The notes under the pieces: model-generated
What the model was told of the DNA's origin: nothing
The model's input: the letters and a program-made list of their open reading frames with translations, nothing else
Database searches by the model: none
Made by a program: the position numbers and the translations under genes
From: Chryseobacterium sp. W4I1
GTDB taxonomy: Bacteria > Bacteroidota > Bacteroidia > Flavobacteriales > Weeksellaceae
Length of the DNA: 64,000 nt
Reading direction: 5' to 3'
NCBI RefSeq assembly: GCF_030816115.1
Contig: NZ_JAUSXQ010000001.1
Span: 3,224,001-3,288,000 of the forward strand
Shown here: positions 43,162 through 53,700 of the stretch, piece by piece
Numbering within the stretch: the first letter of the stretch is position 1
Layout of the letters: every line of letters starts with the position of its first letter

Positions 43162-43812
43162 TTAGATAGGGCTAACATTTTCATTTACAGGAATTTTGAT
43201 CCCTTCTTTGGTTTGTAAAATCTCACCTTCATTTTCAATCTTTTTTAAAACTCTGCTTACAACTTCTCTGGATGTACCCAAATTACTGGCTATTTCGCGG
43301 TGTGTAATCTTTAGAGGATTGTTTCCTGTAATGGAAATCTGCTGCCGGATATAGTTCAGCACTCTCTTATCCAACCTGTGGAATACGGCATCATTGACCA
43401 TATTCATCACATCTATAAATCGCTTATCATATTCATGATAAAATATTTTGTTGATCTCAGGAAAACGAATGAGCCACTCATGTATCACAGAAACGGGGAT
43501 CAGGATAACTTCTGATTCTTCTTCTGCAACAGCATATATTCTGCTTGTATAATCTGTAAAAATTGAGGAAAAGGTCATCAGGCAGCTGTCATTCGGCTTT
43601 ATATAATAATAGATGAGCTCTCTTCCGTCATTAAGGGTAAAAACTTTGATGGAACCTTTGATCAGAAAAGGTACATATTTATTTTTTTGTCCCTCCCTGA
43701 TAATTTCAGTTTTTGCCTTTATATCAGTGATCACTGCATTAGCATGCAGCTCTTTTAGGAAATCCTGACCCAAGAATCCAAATTTCCCAATAATGAATTG
43801 ATTATTTACCAT
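43162..43812 (-). CDS. Crp/Fnr-family transcriptional regulator
   Basis: 216 residues. The cyclic-nucleotide-type sensor domain covers residues 1-130 (YVPFLIKGSIKVFTLNDGRE). The HTH is ITHREIASNLGTSREVVSRVL with Arg182, Glu183 and Arg187 in the Crp positions that read GTGA. There is no N-terminal Cys cluster as in FNR, and the Arg-Ser pair that grips cAMP is not evident, so the signal may be another ligand such as heme or NO. It lies 120 bases upstream of the DUF5777 operon on the same strand and is its likely activator. Confidence 0.9.
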   Translation of the reverse strand: MVNNQFIIGKFGFLGQDFLKELHANAVITDIKAKTEIIREGQKNKYVPFLIKGSIKVFTLNDGRELIYYYIKPNDSCLMTFSSIFTDYTSRIYAVAEEESEVILIPVSVIHEWLIRFPEINKIFYHEYDKRFIDVMNMVNDAVFHRLDKRVLNYIRQQISITGNNPLKITHREIASNLGTSREVVSRVLKKIENEGEILQTKEGIKIPVNENVSPI

Positions 43813-43835
43813 ACTTTCTATATCATTTTCTAAAG

Positions 43836-43843
43836 CAAATATA
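43836..43843 (-). promoter_or_regulatory. -7 box of the Crp/Fnr gene
   Basis: TATATTTG on the minus strand, 23 bases before the start codon. No -33 TTG at normal spacing. Confidence 0.45.
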
Positions 43844-43944
43844 TAAAATAGGCACCTGATGTGGTAAAAAATTAAAATTCTTTTATTATCAACAAAAGAA
43901 TCTGATTAATTTCTCCATTACGGTATATATTCCTGAAAAACAAT

Positions 43945-43980
43945 AAAAAACTGCTTCATAAGAATGAAACAGTTTTTTTT
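43945..43980. terminator. Terminator of the TonB receptor operon
   Basis: AAAAAACTG pairs with CAGTTTTTT, extended by TTCA/TGAA inside, directly after the stop codon of the receptor gene. Confidence 0.88.
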
Positions 43981-43984
43981 ATTT

Positions 43985-46138
43985 TTAAAATCTATATTTT
44001 AGATTTACACCATAAAAGAAGTAAGCTTTATCAGGTCCGGGATTAAGGTCTGTTGCCGTTCCTTTAGGGTAGCCACTGCCAGCATCCGAGTCATTAATGC
44101 TATTTCCCAGAAATAAAAAGGTGTAGTTGATTTCATTGGTCAGGTTATTTCCCATTACATAGACATCAACATCTAGTTTGTTAAAGGTTTTTTTAAAGCC
44201 AAGTTTTGAATTAAGCAGTCCAAAACCTTTTACACGGTTAGTATTGTCGAAGTCGGAATATACATTTCCAAGATAATTATAAGTATTGACAAGATAAAAA
44301 CCTGGCTTTGTATAAATATCCAAACCTACAGCATATTTATTTCTTGGAACTCCTACTACTGTTTTATGATCATATACTTTATCACCACCCAATAATCTTG
44401 TTTTAAAATCTTTGTATTTCGCATCATAGTAAGAAAGATTTACAAACGGAACAACTCTCTCAATAAACGAATTATCTGTTCTATACTGATATCCTACACT
44501 GAATTCCAATCCTGTGTTTTTCTGACTTCCTGTATTTGCCCAATAGGTTTGTCCATTAGTATTGCCCGGAATAAGCAACTGCGAAAGTTTATTAGAATAA
44601 TCTATTCTGAATGCAGAAATACGATAATCTAATTTCGTATTCAATAAAAGTCCGTGTACACTGAAATCTATCATTTTTGCACGTTCCGGTTTTAAATCAT
44701 CATTAACTGTATTCGTAGCTGTAATAAATGACGAAGCGGCAGTAGGAGAATTATATCCTTCGCTGTAACTCAAATTAAAGATCTGATGTTTCCATTCTTT
44801 CTGTAAGGCAAAATGCGGAGTATAGGCTACGTCGAACTTTTTTTCAAATGACTGATCCTTACGTCCTGGAATTAAATCAGGTAGTGCATATAGATCTTTC
44901 CTGTCATAATTAGTTCTATTGGCACTTATACCGGCAAGTAATGTAAGTCCCCAGGGTTTGTACGTAAGATAATCTATCACAAAATAAGTGGACTGGTTAT
45001 TATTGTATTTAAAGTAGGAAGCTCCGCTCATCCCGGTTGTTTGTAAGGGCTGTGTTTCTGAGCCTGTAAAACGGTAGCTGGAGGTTGTAGAAACAGAGTT
45101 TTGTATTTCTGCACCAAAATCCAAACGGTTTTCGAAATCTTTAAATTCGTTCTTTAATGTAAAAGTGGAACGCAACCCTACATTCGGAGAACTTGTAATT
45201 CCATAGGCTCCGGCAGAAACGCTTTCTGTATTTCCGTTATAATAAAATAAGGTGGTATAGTTTCTTAAATTGGAGGTAAGACTCGCCATATTACTCAATC
45301 CTACTCTGGTTGATTTTATTTTTGTTCCGGAATTTTTACGGATATATGCAGGGTTTCCATTATCAATACCAGCATAATAATCATCATATGAAATCTGCCC
45401 TGATGTATGTTCATAGGAATAAGCCTGGCTTGCAAAGAAACTTAACTGGTCTTTCTTACTTAATTTAACAGTTCCGTTTACATTGAAAAAGTTTTTTAGC
45501 CCACTTCCATTCGGCCTGTAGCCATCTGTTTCAAGATGCCCATATGCAGCACTGACAGAGTAATTATCATCTGCAACATTCAATTGTGTTCTTGACTGAA
45601 AGGTCTTAAAAGCTCCAAACATTGCGTTTTCGGATACAGATATTCCTTTTGTAAAATCCGGACGGGTATAAAAGCGTACCGCTCCACCTACTCCACCTCC
45701 ATACATGGTAGCTGCAGGTCCTTTGATCACTTCTACATTCGTTACATACGCAAAATCAACATCATCCAGAACCGTGATCCCCTCAGCTGTTGTTAGTGGC
45801 ATGTTATTCCAATAAGCTTTTACGCCCCAGTTATTGAATTTCTGGTCGTTTCCATATCCTCTTAAAACAAGTCTTTGTCCTCCGAAATTAGTTCGCTTAT
45901 CTACCTGAAGACCCGGCATAGTAGACAAAGTCTGATCAATTGCTGCGGGGTTGTTTCTGTTAAGATCTTCTTCAGAAAGTGTTTCTACAGACTGCGCATG
46001 TCTTTTGAACTCTGCACGTTCCTGTTTTATTTTTTTTCTTCCAAGGATATTAATTTCATCAATTGATCCTTGCTGTGTTTGCTGAGCATGTACAATAGAA
46101 CAGCCTAACATAGCTGCTATGCATATATATTTTTTCAT
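43985..46138 (-). CDS. TonB-dependent outer-membrane receptor
   Basis: 717 residues. A signal peptide (MKKYICIAAMLGCSIVHAQ) is followed by a plug domain: SVETLSEEDLNRNNPAAIDQ, GGQRLVLRGYG, and VEVIKGPAATMYGGGVGGAV near residue 135. A 22-strand barrel ends in the aromatic GVNLKYRF. The plug and length fit receptors for iron chelates such as ferric citrate or siderophores. Substrate choice cannot be settled by eye. It is the last gene of a four-gene run led by the frameshifted Asp-box protein, 36 bases after its neighbour. Confidence 0.92.
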   Translation of the reverse strand: MKKYICIAAMLGCSIVHAQQTQQGSIDEINILGRKKIKQERAEFKRHAQSVETLSEEDLNRNNPAAIDQTLSTMPGLQVDKRTNFGGQRLVLRGYGNDQKFNNWGVKAYWNNMPLTTAEGITVLDDVDFAYVTNVEVIKGPAATMYGGGVGGAVRFYTRPDFTKGISVSENAMFGAFKTFQSRTQLNVADDNYSVSAAYGHLETDGYRPNGSGLKNFFNVNGTVKLSKKDQLSFFASQAYSYEHTSGQISYDDYYAGIDNGNPAYIRKNSGTKIKSTRVGLSNMASLTSNLRNYTTLFYYNGNTESVSAGAYGITSSPNVGLRSTFTLKNEFKDFENRLDFGAEIQNSVSTTSSYRFTGSETQPLQTTGMSGASYFKYNNNQSTYFVIDYLTYKPWGLTLLAGISANRTNYDRKDLYALPDLIPGRKDQSFEKKFDVAYTPHFALQKEWKHQIFNLSYSEGYNSPTAASSFITATNTVNDDLKPERAKMIDFSVHGLLLNTKLDYRISAFRIDYSNKLSQLLIPGNTNGQTYWANTGSQKNTGLEFSVGYQYRTDNSFIERVVPFVNLSYYDAKYKDFKTRLLGGDKVYDHKTVVGVPRNKYAVGLDIYTKPGFYLVNTYNYLGNVYSDFDNTNRVKGFGLLNSKLGFKKTFNKLDVDVYVMGNNLTNEINYTFLFLGNSINDSDAGSGYPKGTATDLNPGPDKAYFFYGVNLKYRF

Positions 46139-46174
46139 TATTTAAAATTTGTTACCATTAATATTCTAATCACC

Positions 46175-46729
46175 TTATAAAACAAATCCTGTTTCAGGTG
46201 GAGGAATAATAATGGATAAATAATGAGTCTTATTTATTGGGTTGTAATGATGAGGTAGTATGTTTAAATACTGAGCTAAAAAAAAATGAAATTCTTTTCT
46301 ATCAAAAACAGTAAAAAGGCCTGATGTTTTGAGTACATTTTTCTCATGTACAGGAAGATTTATCTGGCGCCACACATATGTTTTTTTAATGCTCAATTTT
46401 TTTGAGAAATCTAATATAGAATTGATGATGATATCTTTTTTGTCCATATAACAAACAAAATATTTTTCACCATTTACAAGGCTGACTTTAATGACATCAT
46501 AGGAATATCCATTCAGAGTAAATTCTTTTTCTTCCTTCCATTCTGCAGCTGCCATATCTTTTTCAGTAAAGCACTTGATCTCTGATTCTTTTAAAGCGTG
46601 ATGGCTTACACTGTATTGTGTAGCTTCATATAGCTCTCTTTTTAAGTGAAAAATAACAGAGTATATCATATTATTGAATAACATGATGACCAGAAGACAT
46701 AAAAAAATAAAAAGTAGTTTTTTATTCAA
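46175..46729 (-). CDS. Hypothetical membrane-anchored protein
   Basis: 184 residues. One N-terminal hydrophobic segment (KLLFIFLCLLVIMLFNNMIY) probably anchors it, with the rest outside the cytoplasm. The body has SYDVIKVSLVNGEKYFVCYM and a C-terminal segment with LPHHYNPINKTHYLSIIIPP. The family is not recognised. It lies 11 bases after the lipoprotein gene and before the TonB receptor, so a role with the receptor is possible. Confidence 0.65.
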   Translation of the reverse strand: MNKKLLFIFLCLLVIMLFNNMIYSVIFHLKRELYEATQYSVSHHALKESEIKCFTEKDMAAAEWKEEKEFTLNGYSYDVIKVSLVNGEKYFVCYMDKKDIIINSILDFSKKLSIKKTYVWRQINLPVHEKNVLKTSGLFTVFDRKEFHFFLAQYLNILPHHYNPINKTHYLSIIIPPPETGFVL

Positions 46730-46740
46730 AGAAAGTTTAT

Positions 46741-47199
46741 TTAAGGAACAGAATCTCCTGAAGGTTGTACAGAAATAAATTTTGGAATATTTATTCTGTT
46801 GGATATTTTAGATCCTTTAACGGTATATTCTATCCAATTATCTTTAGGATTTAAATTTTGAGAATCAGAATTTCCCGTTGGTACAGGATCAGCAACCATG
46901 TTCTCTTCTTTATTTTTATAAGGGAGGTTTCCTCTTATTACAATTGTATTTCCTGAATTATTCTGAGCAAATGAAATTATATTTCCTTCTGCTTTTAATG
47001 TTTTTACAATAATGATACTATTGTTTTTTTTCTTCAGCTGAACAATATACATCGCTCCTTTTACTCCTGCCCTTCCTCCTACCCATTCTGTTTTCTCAGC
47101 AGAAATCACGGATAGCATTTTATCTTTATATAAAGAGGATACTGGCACCCCACAGGAAACCAGTACCCCAAATACTATTAATAATAATTGATTATTCAT
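46741..47199 (-). CDS. Hypothetical lipoprotein
   Basis: 152 residues with a lipoprotein signal (NNQLLLIVFGVLVSC; lipobox LVSC, Cys near residue 16). The mature part has strands such as GAMYIVQLKKKNNSIIIVKT and a WIEYTVKGSKISNRINIPKF segment. The family is not recognised. It starts 5 bases after the Asp-box protein gene and belongs to the same operon. Confidence 0.65.
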   Translation of the reverse strand: MNNQLLLIVFGVLVSCGVPVSSLYKDKMLSVISAEKTEWVGGRAGVKGAMYIVQLKKKNNSIIIVKTLKAEGNIISFAQNNSGNTIVIRGNLPYKNKEENMVADPVPTGNSDSQNLNPKDNWIEYTVKGSKISNRINIPKFISVQPSGDSVP

Positions 47200-47204
47200 T
47201 TTTT

Positions 47205-50049
47205 TTAATCATCATCACCTCCTATGCGTCCCAATACCAGGAAGTTACCACTATATACTGTTTCGCCTTTAGACTCAGCTTTCAGTATATAATTTCCAGG
47301 GGTTAGTTTTTGTCCGAATTCTTCATCAGACTTCACATTTTTCTTGTTGTAGATCAATCTTCCTGAGCTATCAACAATCGTTATATCCACACTGCTGTAT
47401 TTAGCCGTATCAAATCTCAGATGCGAGATTCCTTTTGAAGGGTTAGGATATAGTCTATACATGTCTTTTTTAGATTGGGTATCTATTGTTGCCAAAGTAG
47501 TATTGGTATTCTGTGTTGTCCAGGCTCCTCTTCCATAAGTGGAAACCAATACGGTCTTGGTAGAAGGTCTATAATCTAAATTGGTAATTCTAATATTTCC
47601 TATATTTCCTGTTACTGAAGCCCAGCTAGGCGTTGCAGCAAGGAAATTCATGGTTCCCCAAACTCCCATTTCTGTGCCTACCAATACTTCATTAGCATTA
47701 TCAGGATTTCGTAAAATGGTTCTCACAGGCATGTCCGGAAGGTTTCCTTCTTTATTTTGCCATGTAGCTCCTCCGTCTGCAGAATAAAATACACTCACTA
47801 CATTATAATTCGATAATGTAGCAAGAATTTCATTTTCATTAGCTCCAAATTCTATATCAGAAATTGTTCCTGTTGCAGGGGATGTGATGGCTGTAGAAAC
47901 ATACGAGGTGGTATTTGCATTAGTGATTTTAAAGATTCTTCCTAAGTTGGTTCCTACAAAAAGTGTAGTAGAAGCTGTTGTATAAGGAGAAACTTTCAAC
48001 CACGAAACTTGCTCACCAGATTGTGCTGTTCCTACGGTCATCTGAGTATTTGTCAATGTTGCAGTTGTAGCAGTGGAAGACAGGCCATTTGCTCTAAAAA
48101 TTGTAAGTCCAGAACGATAAGAAAAGAATACATCATTTATTCTGTCTAATGCCAGCTCATTCACAAAATGTCCTAAGTTTCTATCAGAAGCAGATTTTAT
48201 AATATAATTAGCACTGTTAGTCAATAAATAATGGTTATTATTAGTATAGCTCGAAATCTCATAATTATCTTGATCATCATATTCCGTATACATTCCATCT
48301 CCTCCTGTCGCAGCCTGGCTGGTAAGGAAACCATTGGCAGGAGGCACCCCATACAGCCACCATGAACCATTATCCTGCGCCCCGGCTAATAATTCTTCAT
48401 TCGATGGCGTTTTTGTAGGATTCAGCATGGCACTGTAAAATTGTGTTACGTTATATCTCGTATTTCTTGCTACAAAAACCTCCTACTGTTCCAATGTTTG
48501 TTTTATTGGCTGCAAAATAAATTCCGCCATCATTACCAAACAACATCTGGCCGGTAGCATAATTATTAAAAGGGTTGAATATTATTGTATGCTGATCAGC
48601 ATGCACTGTAGACACCGGAAGATTGGCCATATTGTTATTATTGGACCATTTTGAAATCTGCGTCCAACTGCCTCCTCCATTCGTCGATTTATATAAATCA
48701 ATCCCTCCGATATACAGTGTATTATCGTTTTGAGGATCTGCCGCAATAATAAGATCATAGAAAGACTGACCTCTTGTAAAGTCATTAGCAGGAATACTGG
48801 TATCTGTGGCAACTGGCAATGTCAAAACCGGGGTTGGATCATTAGTAGCCTGCCAGGTTACGCCACCATCTGTAGATCTTGAGATTCTAATAGGTTCTGT
48901 AACGTTCACTCCCTGCATAAAAGCATACACTTTATTGGCATCTGTTTTAGAAAGGCAAAAATTTACTCTTGCCCCTGTATTTCCCACATTATACACCTGA
49001 TTGAAAGTATCCCCATCTGTAGATTTAAAAATCCTACCTCCGGAATCTATATTAGTAAATCTGGAAGATCTGGTAGAAACCCATATTGCATTATCTGCTC
49101 CGATTTCTATCTGCTGAATAGAATAACCTGTTGTACTGGTCGTATTCGTTGTTGTATTTAATGCCAGCAAATTGCTGTTTTTAGTAAAAGTGGTTCCACC
49201 ATCAGTAGATTTATATAATCCTGCCTGGCTCAGCCCCTGCCATCCGTCATTGAATGAAATTCCCACATAAGAACCACTTACGCCTGCATACACCTCAGAA
49301 ATTCCATTATTATTTCTTACTTTAATATCATTAATATAGAAATTTCCGTTTCTGATTCCGGAGGAAGAATAGGTTACGGGAATCGTAAAGATTTGTGTCC
49401 ATGTTGTTCCACCATCTGTTGTTTTCCATATACCTGACCCTACAGCATCAGCAGTTGGAGCCTCTCCAGTGCCTACATAAAAGATCTGAGAATTATTAGG
49501 ATCATAAGTAATACATGAGATCGAAGTGTTTGCCCAGAATGTACTTAATGGCGCCCATTCATTGGTACTTACGGAAGGATCCTGATTTACCCAGAGTCCA
49601 CCGGAAATTCCTCCTGCGAAAACTCTCTTTCCCGTAGCATCATTTGGATCATACATTATTGCTCTTGTTCTGCCTCCTACACTGTATGGTCCTCTTTCAA
49701 TCCAAGGCTCATTGATTATTTTTCCTGAGGAAGAACCCTGGTTATTGGAAATAAAAGACATAGGCTGGGTTGCTTTATATTTTCCCGTAGCAATGTCTTT
49801 ATTTACTTTTACCAATCCGTCAAAATTGGTTCGTCCCGTTACAGGATCCATGGTTCTTTTATAATCTTCTTCATTATACAAGTTAGGAGGTATTCCTGCT
49901 GCTTTGCCATTTTTATGGACCTTTTTAAGGTCTTTTTCGTATTTGGCATAAAGCTCTTGTAAATGCTTTTGATTGGTTTCAAGTATGCTTTGTTTTTGTG
50001 CATACACATTCATACAGAGTAAAACTGCGGCGACTGGGTAGAGTTTCAT
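47205..50049 (-). pseudogene. Asp-box (sortilin/BNR-like) secreted T9SS protein, frameshifted
   Basis: Two frames give one protein of about 945 residues. The N-terminal frame has a signal peptide (MKLYPVAAVLLCMNVYAQ) and many Asp-box repeats of the kind STDGGTTF and DGGTTWTQI, the pattern of sortilin-type ten-bladed propellers. It runs through GNDGGIYFAANKTN and stops after about residue 530. The second frame continues with ARNTRYNVTQFYSAMLN, more blades and a T9SS sorting domain (YRLYPNPSKGISHL; PGNYILKAESKG). One extra base in the run 48474-48478 causes the break. It heads the operon of the TonB receptor. Confidence 0.85.
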
Positions 50050-50067
50050 TTCCATTCGTATTTTTTG

Positions 50068-50100
50068 CAAATTTAACTAAGTAAAATGAATTTTTCTCAA
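50068..50100 (-). promoter_or_regulatory. Promoter of the Asp-box/TonB operon, TTG-N22-TAAATTTG
   Basis: -33 TTG at 50100-50098 and -7 box TAAATTTG at 50075-50068 on the minus strand, 22 bases apart. The TTG inside the -7 box is in frame with the gene but is not a start. Translation begins at the ATG at 50055 or 50049, leaving a leader of about 6-12 bases. Confidence 0.75.
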
Positions 50101-50271
50101 TAACACAAATAAATATTTACCAATTTGTAATTAAAATCAATAAAAACATGAAAAATTACATTTTTAACATTTTAAAGAGGCTACTTGAGAAAAAATTGAT
50201 AAAAAAAACAGAAGATCAGAAAAAGTAACGGGTCTGTGAATTATATATACAGGTATCGTATCCTAACAAAA

Positions 50272-50297
50272 AATGCCTCAATTTACATTGAGGCATT
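50272..50297. terminator. Terminator after the DUF3467 gene
   Basis: AATGCCTCA pairs with TGAGGCATT around ATTTACAT, with a run of six T on the minus strand. Confidence 0.88.
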
Positions 50298-50319
50298 CTA
50301 TTTATTTTTAAAAGAAATC

Positions 50320-50631
50320 TTATGCTTGTACGTTGTTTCCTCCTAATACGAAAGGCTCAACTTCTTTGATTTCTCCGAACTGCTGCTCATAGTTAGCAAT
50401 ATTCTGTTGAAGAGCAGATAGTACTCTTTTAGCGTGAAGTGGAGCAAGAATTACTCTTGAACGCACGTTCGCTTGCTGTACACCTGGCATTAATTGGATA
50501 AAATCCACAACAAACTCAGATGGAGAATGGTTTACTAGTGCTAGGTTGCAATAAACACCTGAAGCTACCATCTCGTTAAGTTGGATGTTGATGTTGTTTG
50601 GATCTTGATTTTGGTTTTGATTGTTGTCCAT
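50320..50631 (-). CDS. DUF3467 family protein
   Basis: 103 residues from the ATG at 50631 (MDNNQNQNQDPNN); the open frame to 50694 is a chance extension. The family core is GVYCNLALVNHSPSEFVVDF, then MPGVQQANVRSRVILAPLHA and KRVLSALQQNIANYE. DUF3467 proteins are small, widespread in Bacteroidota and of unknown function. Placement directly after rpoC is typical of this phylum and may mean a link with transcription. It is followed by a terminator. Confidence 0.9.
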   Translation of the reverse strand: MDNNQNQNQDPNNINIQLNEMVASGVYCNLALVNHSPSEFVVDFIQLMPGVQQANVRSRVILAPLHAKRVLSALQQNIANYEQQFGEIKEVEPFVLGGNNVQA

Positions 50632-50657
50632 TGTTATAAAATATGTTTTTAAAATTC

Positions 50658-50706
50658 GAAATTTGAGATTGTGAAAGTATAAAAATAATTCCAAATCTCA
50701 AATTTC
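50658..50706. repeat. Inverted repeat between rpoC and the DUF3467 gene
   Basis: GAAATTTGAGATT (50658-50670) and its exact complement (50694-50706) flank 23 bases. It has no adjoining T-run, so it is a weak candidate terminator and may instead be an RNA processing or attenuation signal between the two genes. Confidence 0.55.
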
Positions 50707-50718
50707 AAATCATTAATT

Positions 50719-53700
50719 TTAGTTAAGGTCTTCGAATTCTTTCTTAGAACCTACAATTACATTCTGGTATTCTTTAAGACCTGTACCTGCAGGGATTCTG
50801 TGTCCTACAATTACATTTTCTTTAAGACCACCAAGGAAGTCAATTTTACCAGCAACTGCTGCCTCGTTAAGAACCTTAGTTGTTTCCTGGAATGATGCTG
50901 CAGACATGAATGATTTAGTCTGAAGAGCTGCTCTTGTAATACCTTGAAGTACAGGCGTTGCTGTAGCTGGTAAAGCATCTCTTACTTCTACTAATTTCTG
51001 GTCCTCACGCTTCAACTTAGAGTTTTCGTCTCTCAATTCTCTTGCAGTAATCATCTGACCTGGTTTGAATTCTTTAGAATCACCAGCTTCCACTACTACT
51101 TTAAGGCCGAATACTCTGTTGTTTTCCTCCAGGAAGTCGAATTTATGCTCAAGTGCTCCTTCAAGGAACTGAGTATCACCTCCGTCTACGATAGATACTT
51201 TCGTCATCATCTGTCTTACGATGATCTCGAAGTGCTTATCATCGATTTTTACCCCCTGAAGACGGTAAACCTCCTGAATTTCATTGACAAGATATTCCTG
51301 AACAGCTGTTGGACCTTTAATTCTTAAGATATCGTCCGGAGTGATAGATCCGTCAGAAAGTGGCGAACCAGCTCTTACGAAGTCATTCTCCTGAACAAGA
51401 ATCTGGTTAGATAATTTAACTAAATAAATTTTTCTTTCACCAGTTTTAGCCTCAACAATCAATTCACGGTTACCTCTCTTAATTTTTCCGTAAGAAACTA
51501 CCCCGTCGATTTCAGTAACAACCGCTGGGTTTGAAGGGTTTCTTGCTTCGAATAATTCGGTAACTCTCGGAAGACCTCCTGTGATATCCCCTGCTTTTGC
51601 AGATTTTCTTGGGATTTTGATTAAGACTTTACCAGCCTTAATTTTTTCACCATCGTTTACCATTAAGTGGGCTCCTACCGGTAAGTTGTAACCTTTCTGC
51701 TCAACTCCTTTAGAATCTACCACTTTCAAAGTAGGTACGGCTTTCTTATTTCTGGATTCAGAGATTACTTTCTCTTCAAATCCTGTCTGTTCGTCAATTT
51801 CAAGCTGGAATGAAATACCTTGGATAATATCCTCGTATTCTACTTTACCTGCAGTTTCAGCAATAATTACCGCATTATATGGATCCCATTTCGCAATAGT
51901 ATCCCCTTTCTTCACTTTATCACCAGGTTTAACTAATAACTGAGAACCGTAAGGTACGTTAGCAATCATCATTGGTGTTCTCTGCTCGTTATCAGTAACC
52001 AATCTAAATTCTGTTGTACGGGAAACTACTACTTCTGCAGTATTACCGTTTTCATCTTCAGAAGTAATTGTTCTTACTTCATCCAATTCTACGATACCGT
52101 CTCTTCTTGCAACAATAGATGGGTTTTCTGAAACGTTCGTGGATACCCCCCCTTGGTGGAAAGTTCTCAACGTAAGCTGAGTACCCGGTTCCCCAATTGA
52201 CTGTGCTCCAATAACACCTACTGCTTCACCCATATGAATCATTTTACCAGTTGCCAGGTTTCTACCATAACATTTAGCACAGATTCCTTTTTTGGTTTCA
52301 CAAGTAAGTGGAGAACGAACTTCAACAAACTCTAATCCAGCAGCTTCAATTTTCTTCGCCAATGCTTCATTGATGATCTCATCTGCTTCAGCAATGACCT
52401 CATCTGTTTCTGGATCATAGATATTATGAAGAGAAACTCTACCTAAGATTCTTTCTGAGATTTTTTCAACAATCTCATCATTTTTCTTAAGTGCAGTAAC
52501 TTCAGTACCTCTTAGAGTACCACAGTCGTCCTCAGTAACGATAACGTCCTGAGCAACGTCTACCAATCTTCTTGTAAGGTAACCGGCATCGGCAGTCTTC
52601 AGTGCGGTATCCGCAAGACCCTTACGGGCACCGTGAGTAGAGATAAAGTACTCAAGGATGGAAAGACCTTCCTTAAAGTTAGCAAGAATCGGGTTTTCGA
52701 TAATTTCCGCACCGGTAGAACCAGCTTTTTGCGGTTTTGCCATCAAACCTCTCATCCCTGATAACTGACGGATCTGTTCTTTTGAACCCCTCGCACCAGA
52801 ATCAAGCATCATATATACAGAGTTGAATCCACCTTGATCGGTTTTCATTCTACCCATGATCATTTCAGTTAATCCTGCGTTGGTATTTGTCCAAACGTCG
52901 ATTACCTGGTTATAACGTTCTGTATCTGTAATTAGACCCATGTTATAGTTGGCTCTAATTTCGTCTACTGTTTCAATTGATGTAGCAATCATTTTTTTCT
53001 TCTCAACAGGAACCACAATGTCACCTAATGAGAACGAAAGACCTCCTTTGAATGCGTTTGAATATCCTAAGTCCTTCATTGCATCCAAGAATTTCACTGT
53101 TGTAGGGAAATCCGTATCTGCCAAGACTCTACCAATAATGTTTCTCAGTGATTTCTTCGTTAAAAGTTCATTAACGTATCCTGATTGTTTAGGAACAATT
53201 TGGTTGAATAAAATTCTACCTAAAGAAGTTTCGATCAATTTTGTTTTGATTTCACCATCTTCTTTAACCGGTAGTCTACATCTTACTTTAGCATTCAATG
53301 AAACTCTACCTTCAGCATAAGCGATTTCCGCTTCTTCAGGAGAATAGAATGCAAGGCCTTCACCTAAAACTTTCATATCTTCTGTAGAGCTCAATTCTTT
53401 GGTCATGAAATAAAGACCAAGAACCATGTCCTGAGAAGGTACAGTAATAGGAGAACCGTTTGCAGGGTTCAGGATGTTCTGAGAACCTAGCATCAATAAC
53501 TGAGCTTCAAGGATCGCTTCTGGTCCTAATGGCAAGTGTACCGCCATCTGGTCACCATCGAAATCGGCGTTGAATGCTGTTGTTACCAACGGGTGAAGCT
53601 GGATCGCTTTACCTTCAATCATTTTAGGCTGGAATGCCTGAATCCCCAGTCTGTGAAGGGTAGGTGCTCTGTTCAGTAGAACAGGGTGACCTTTCATCAC

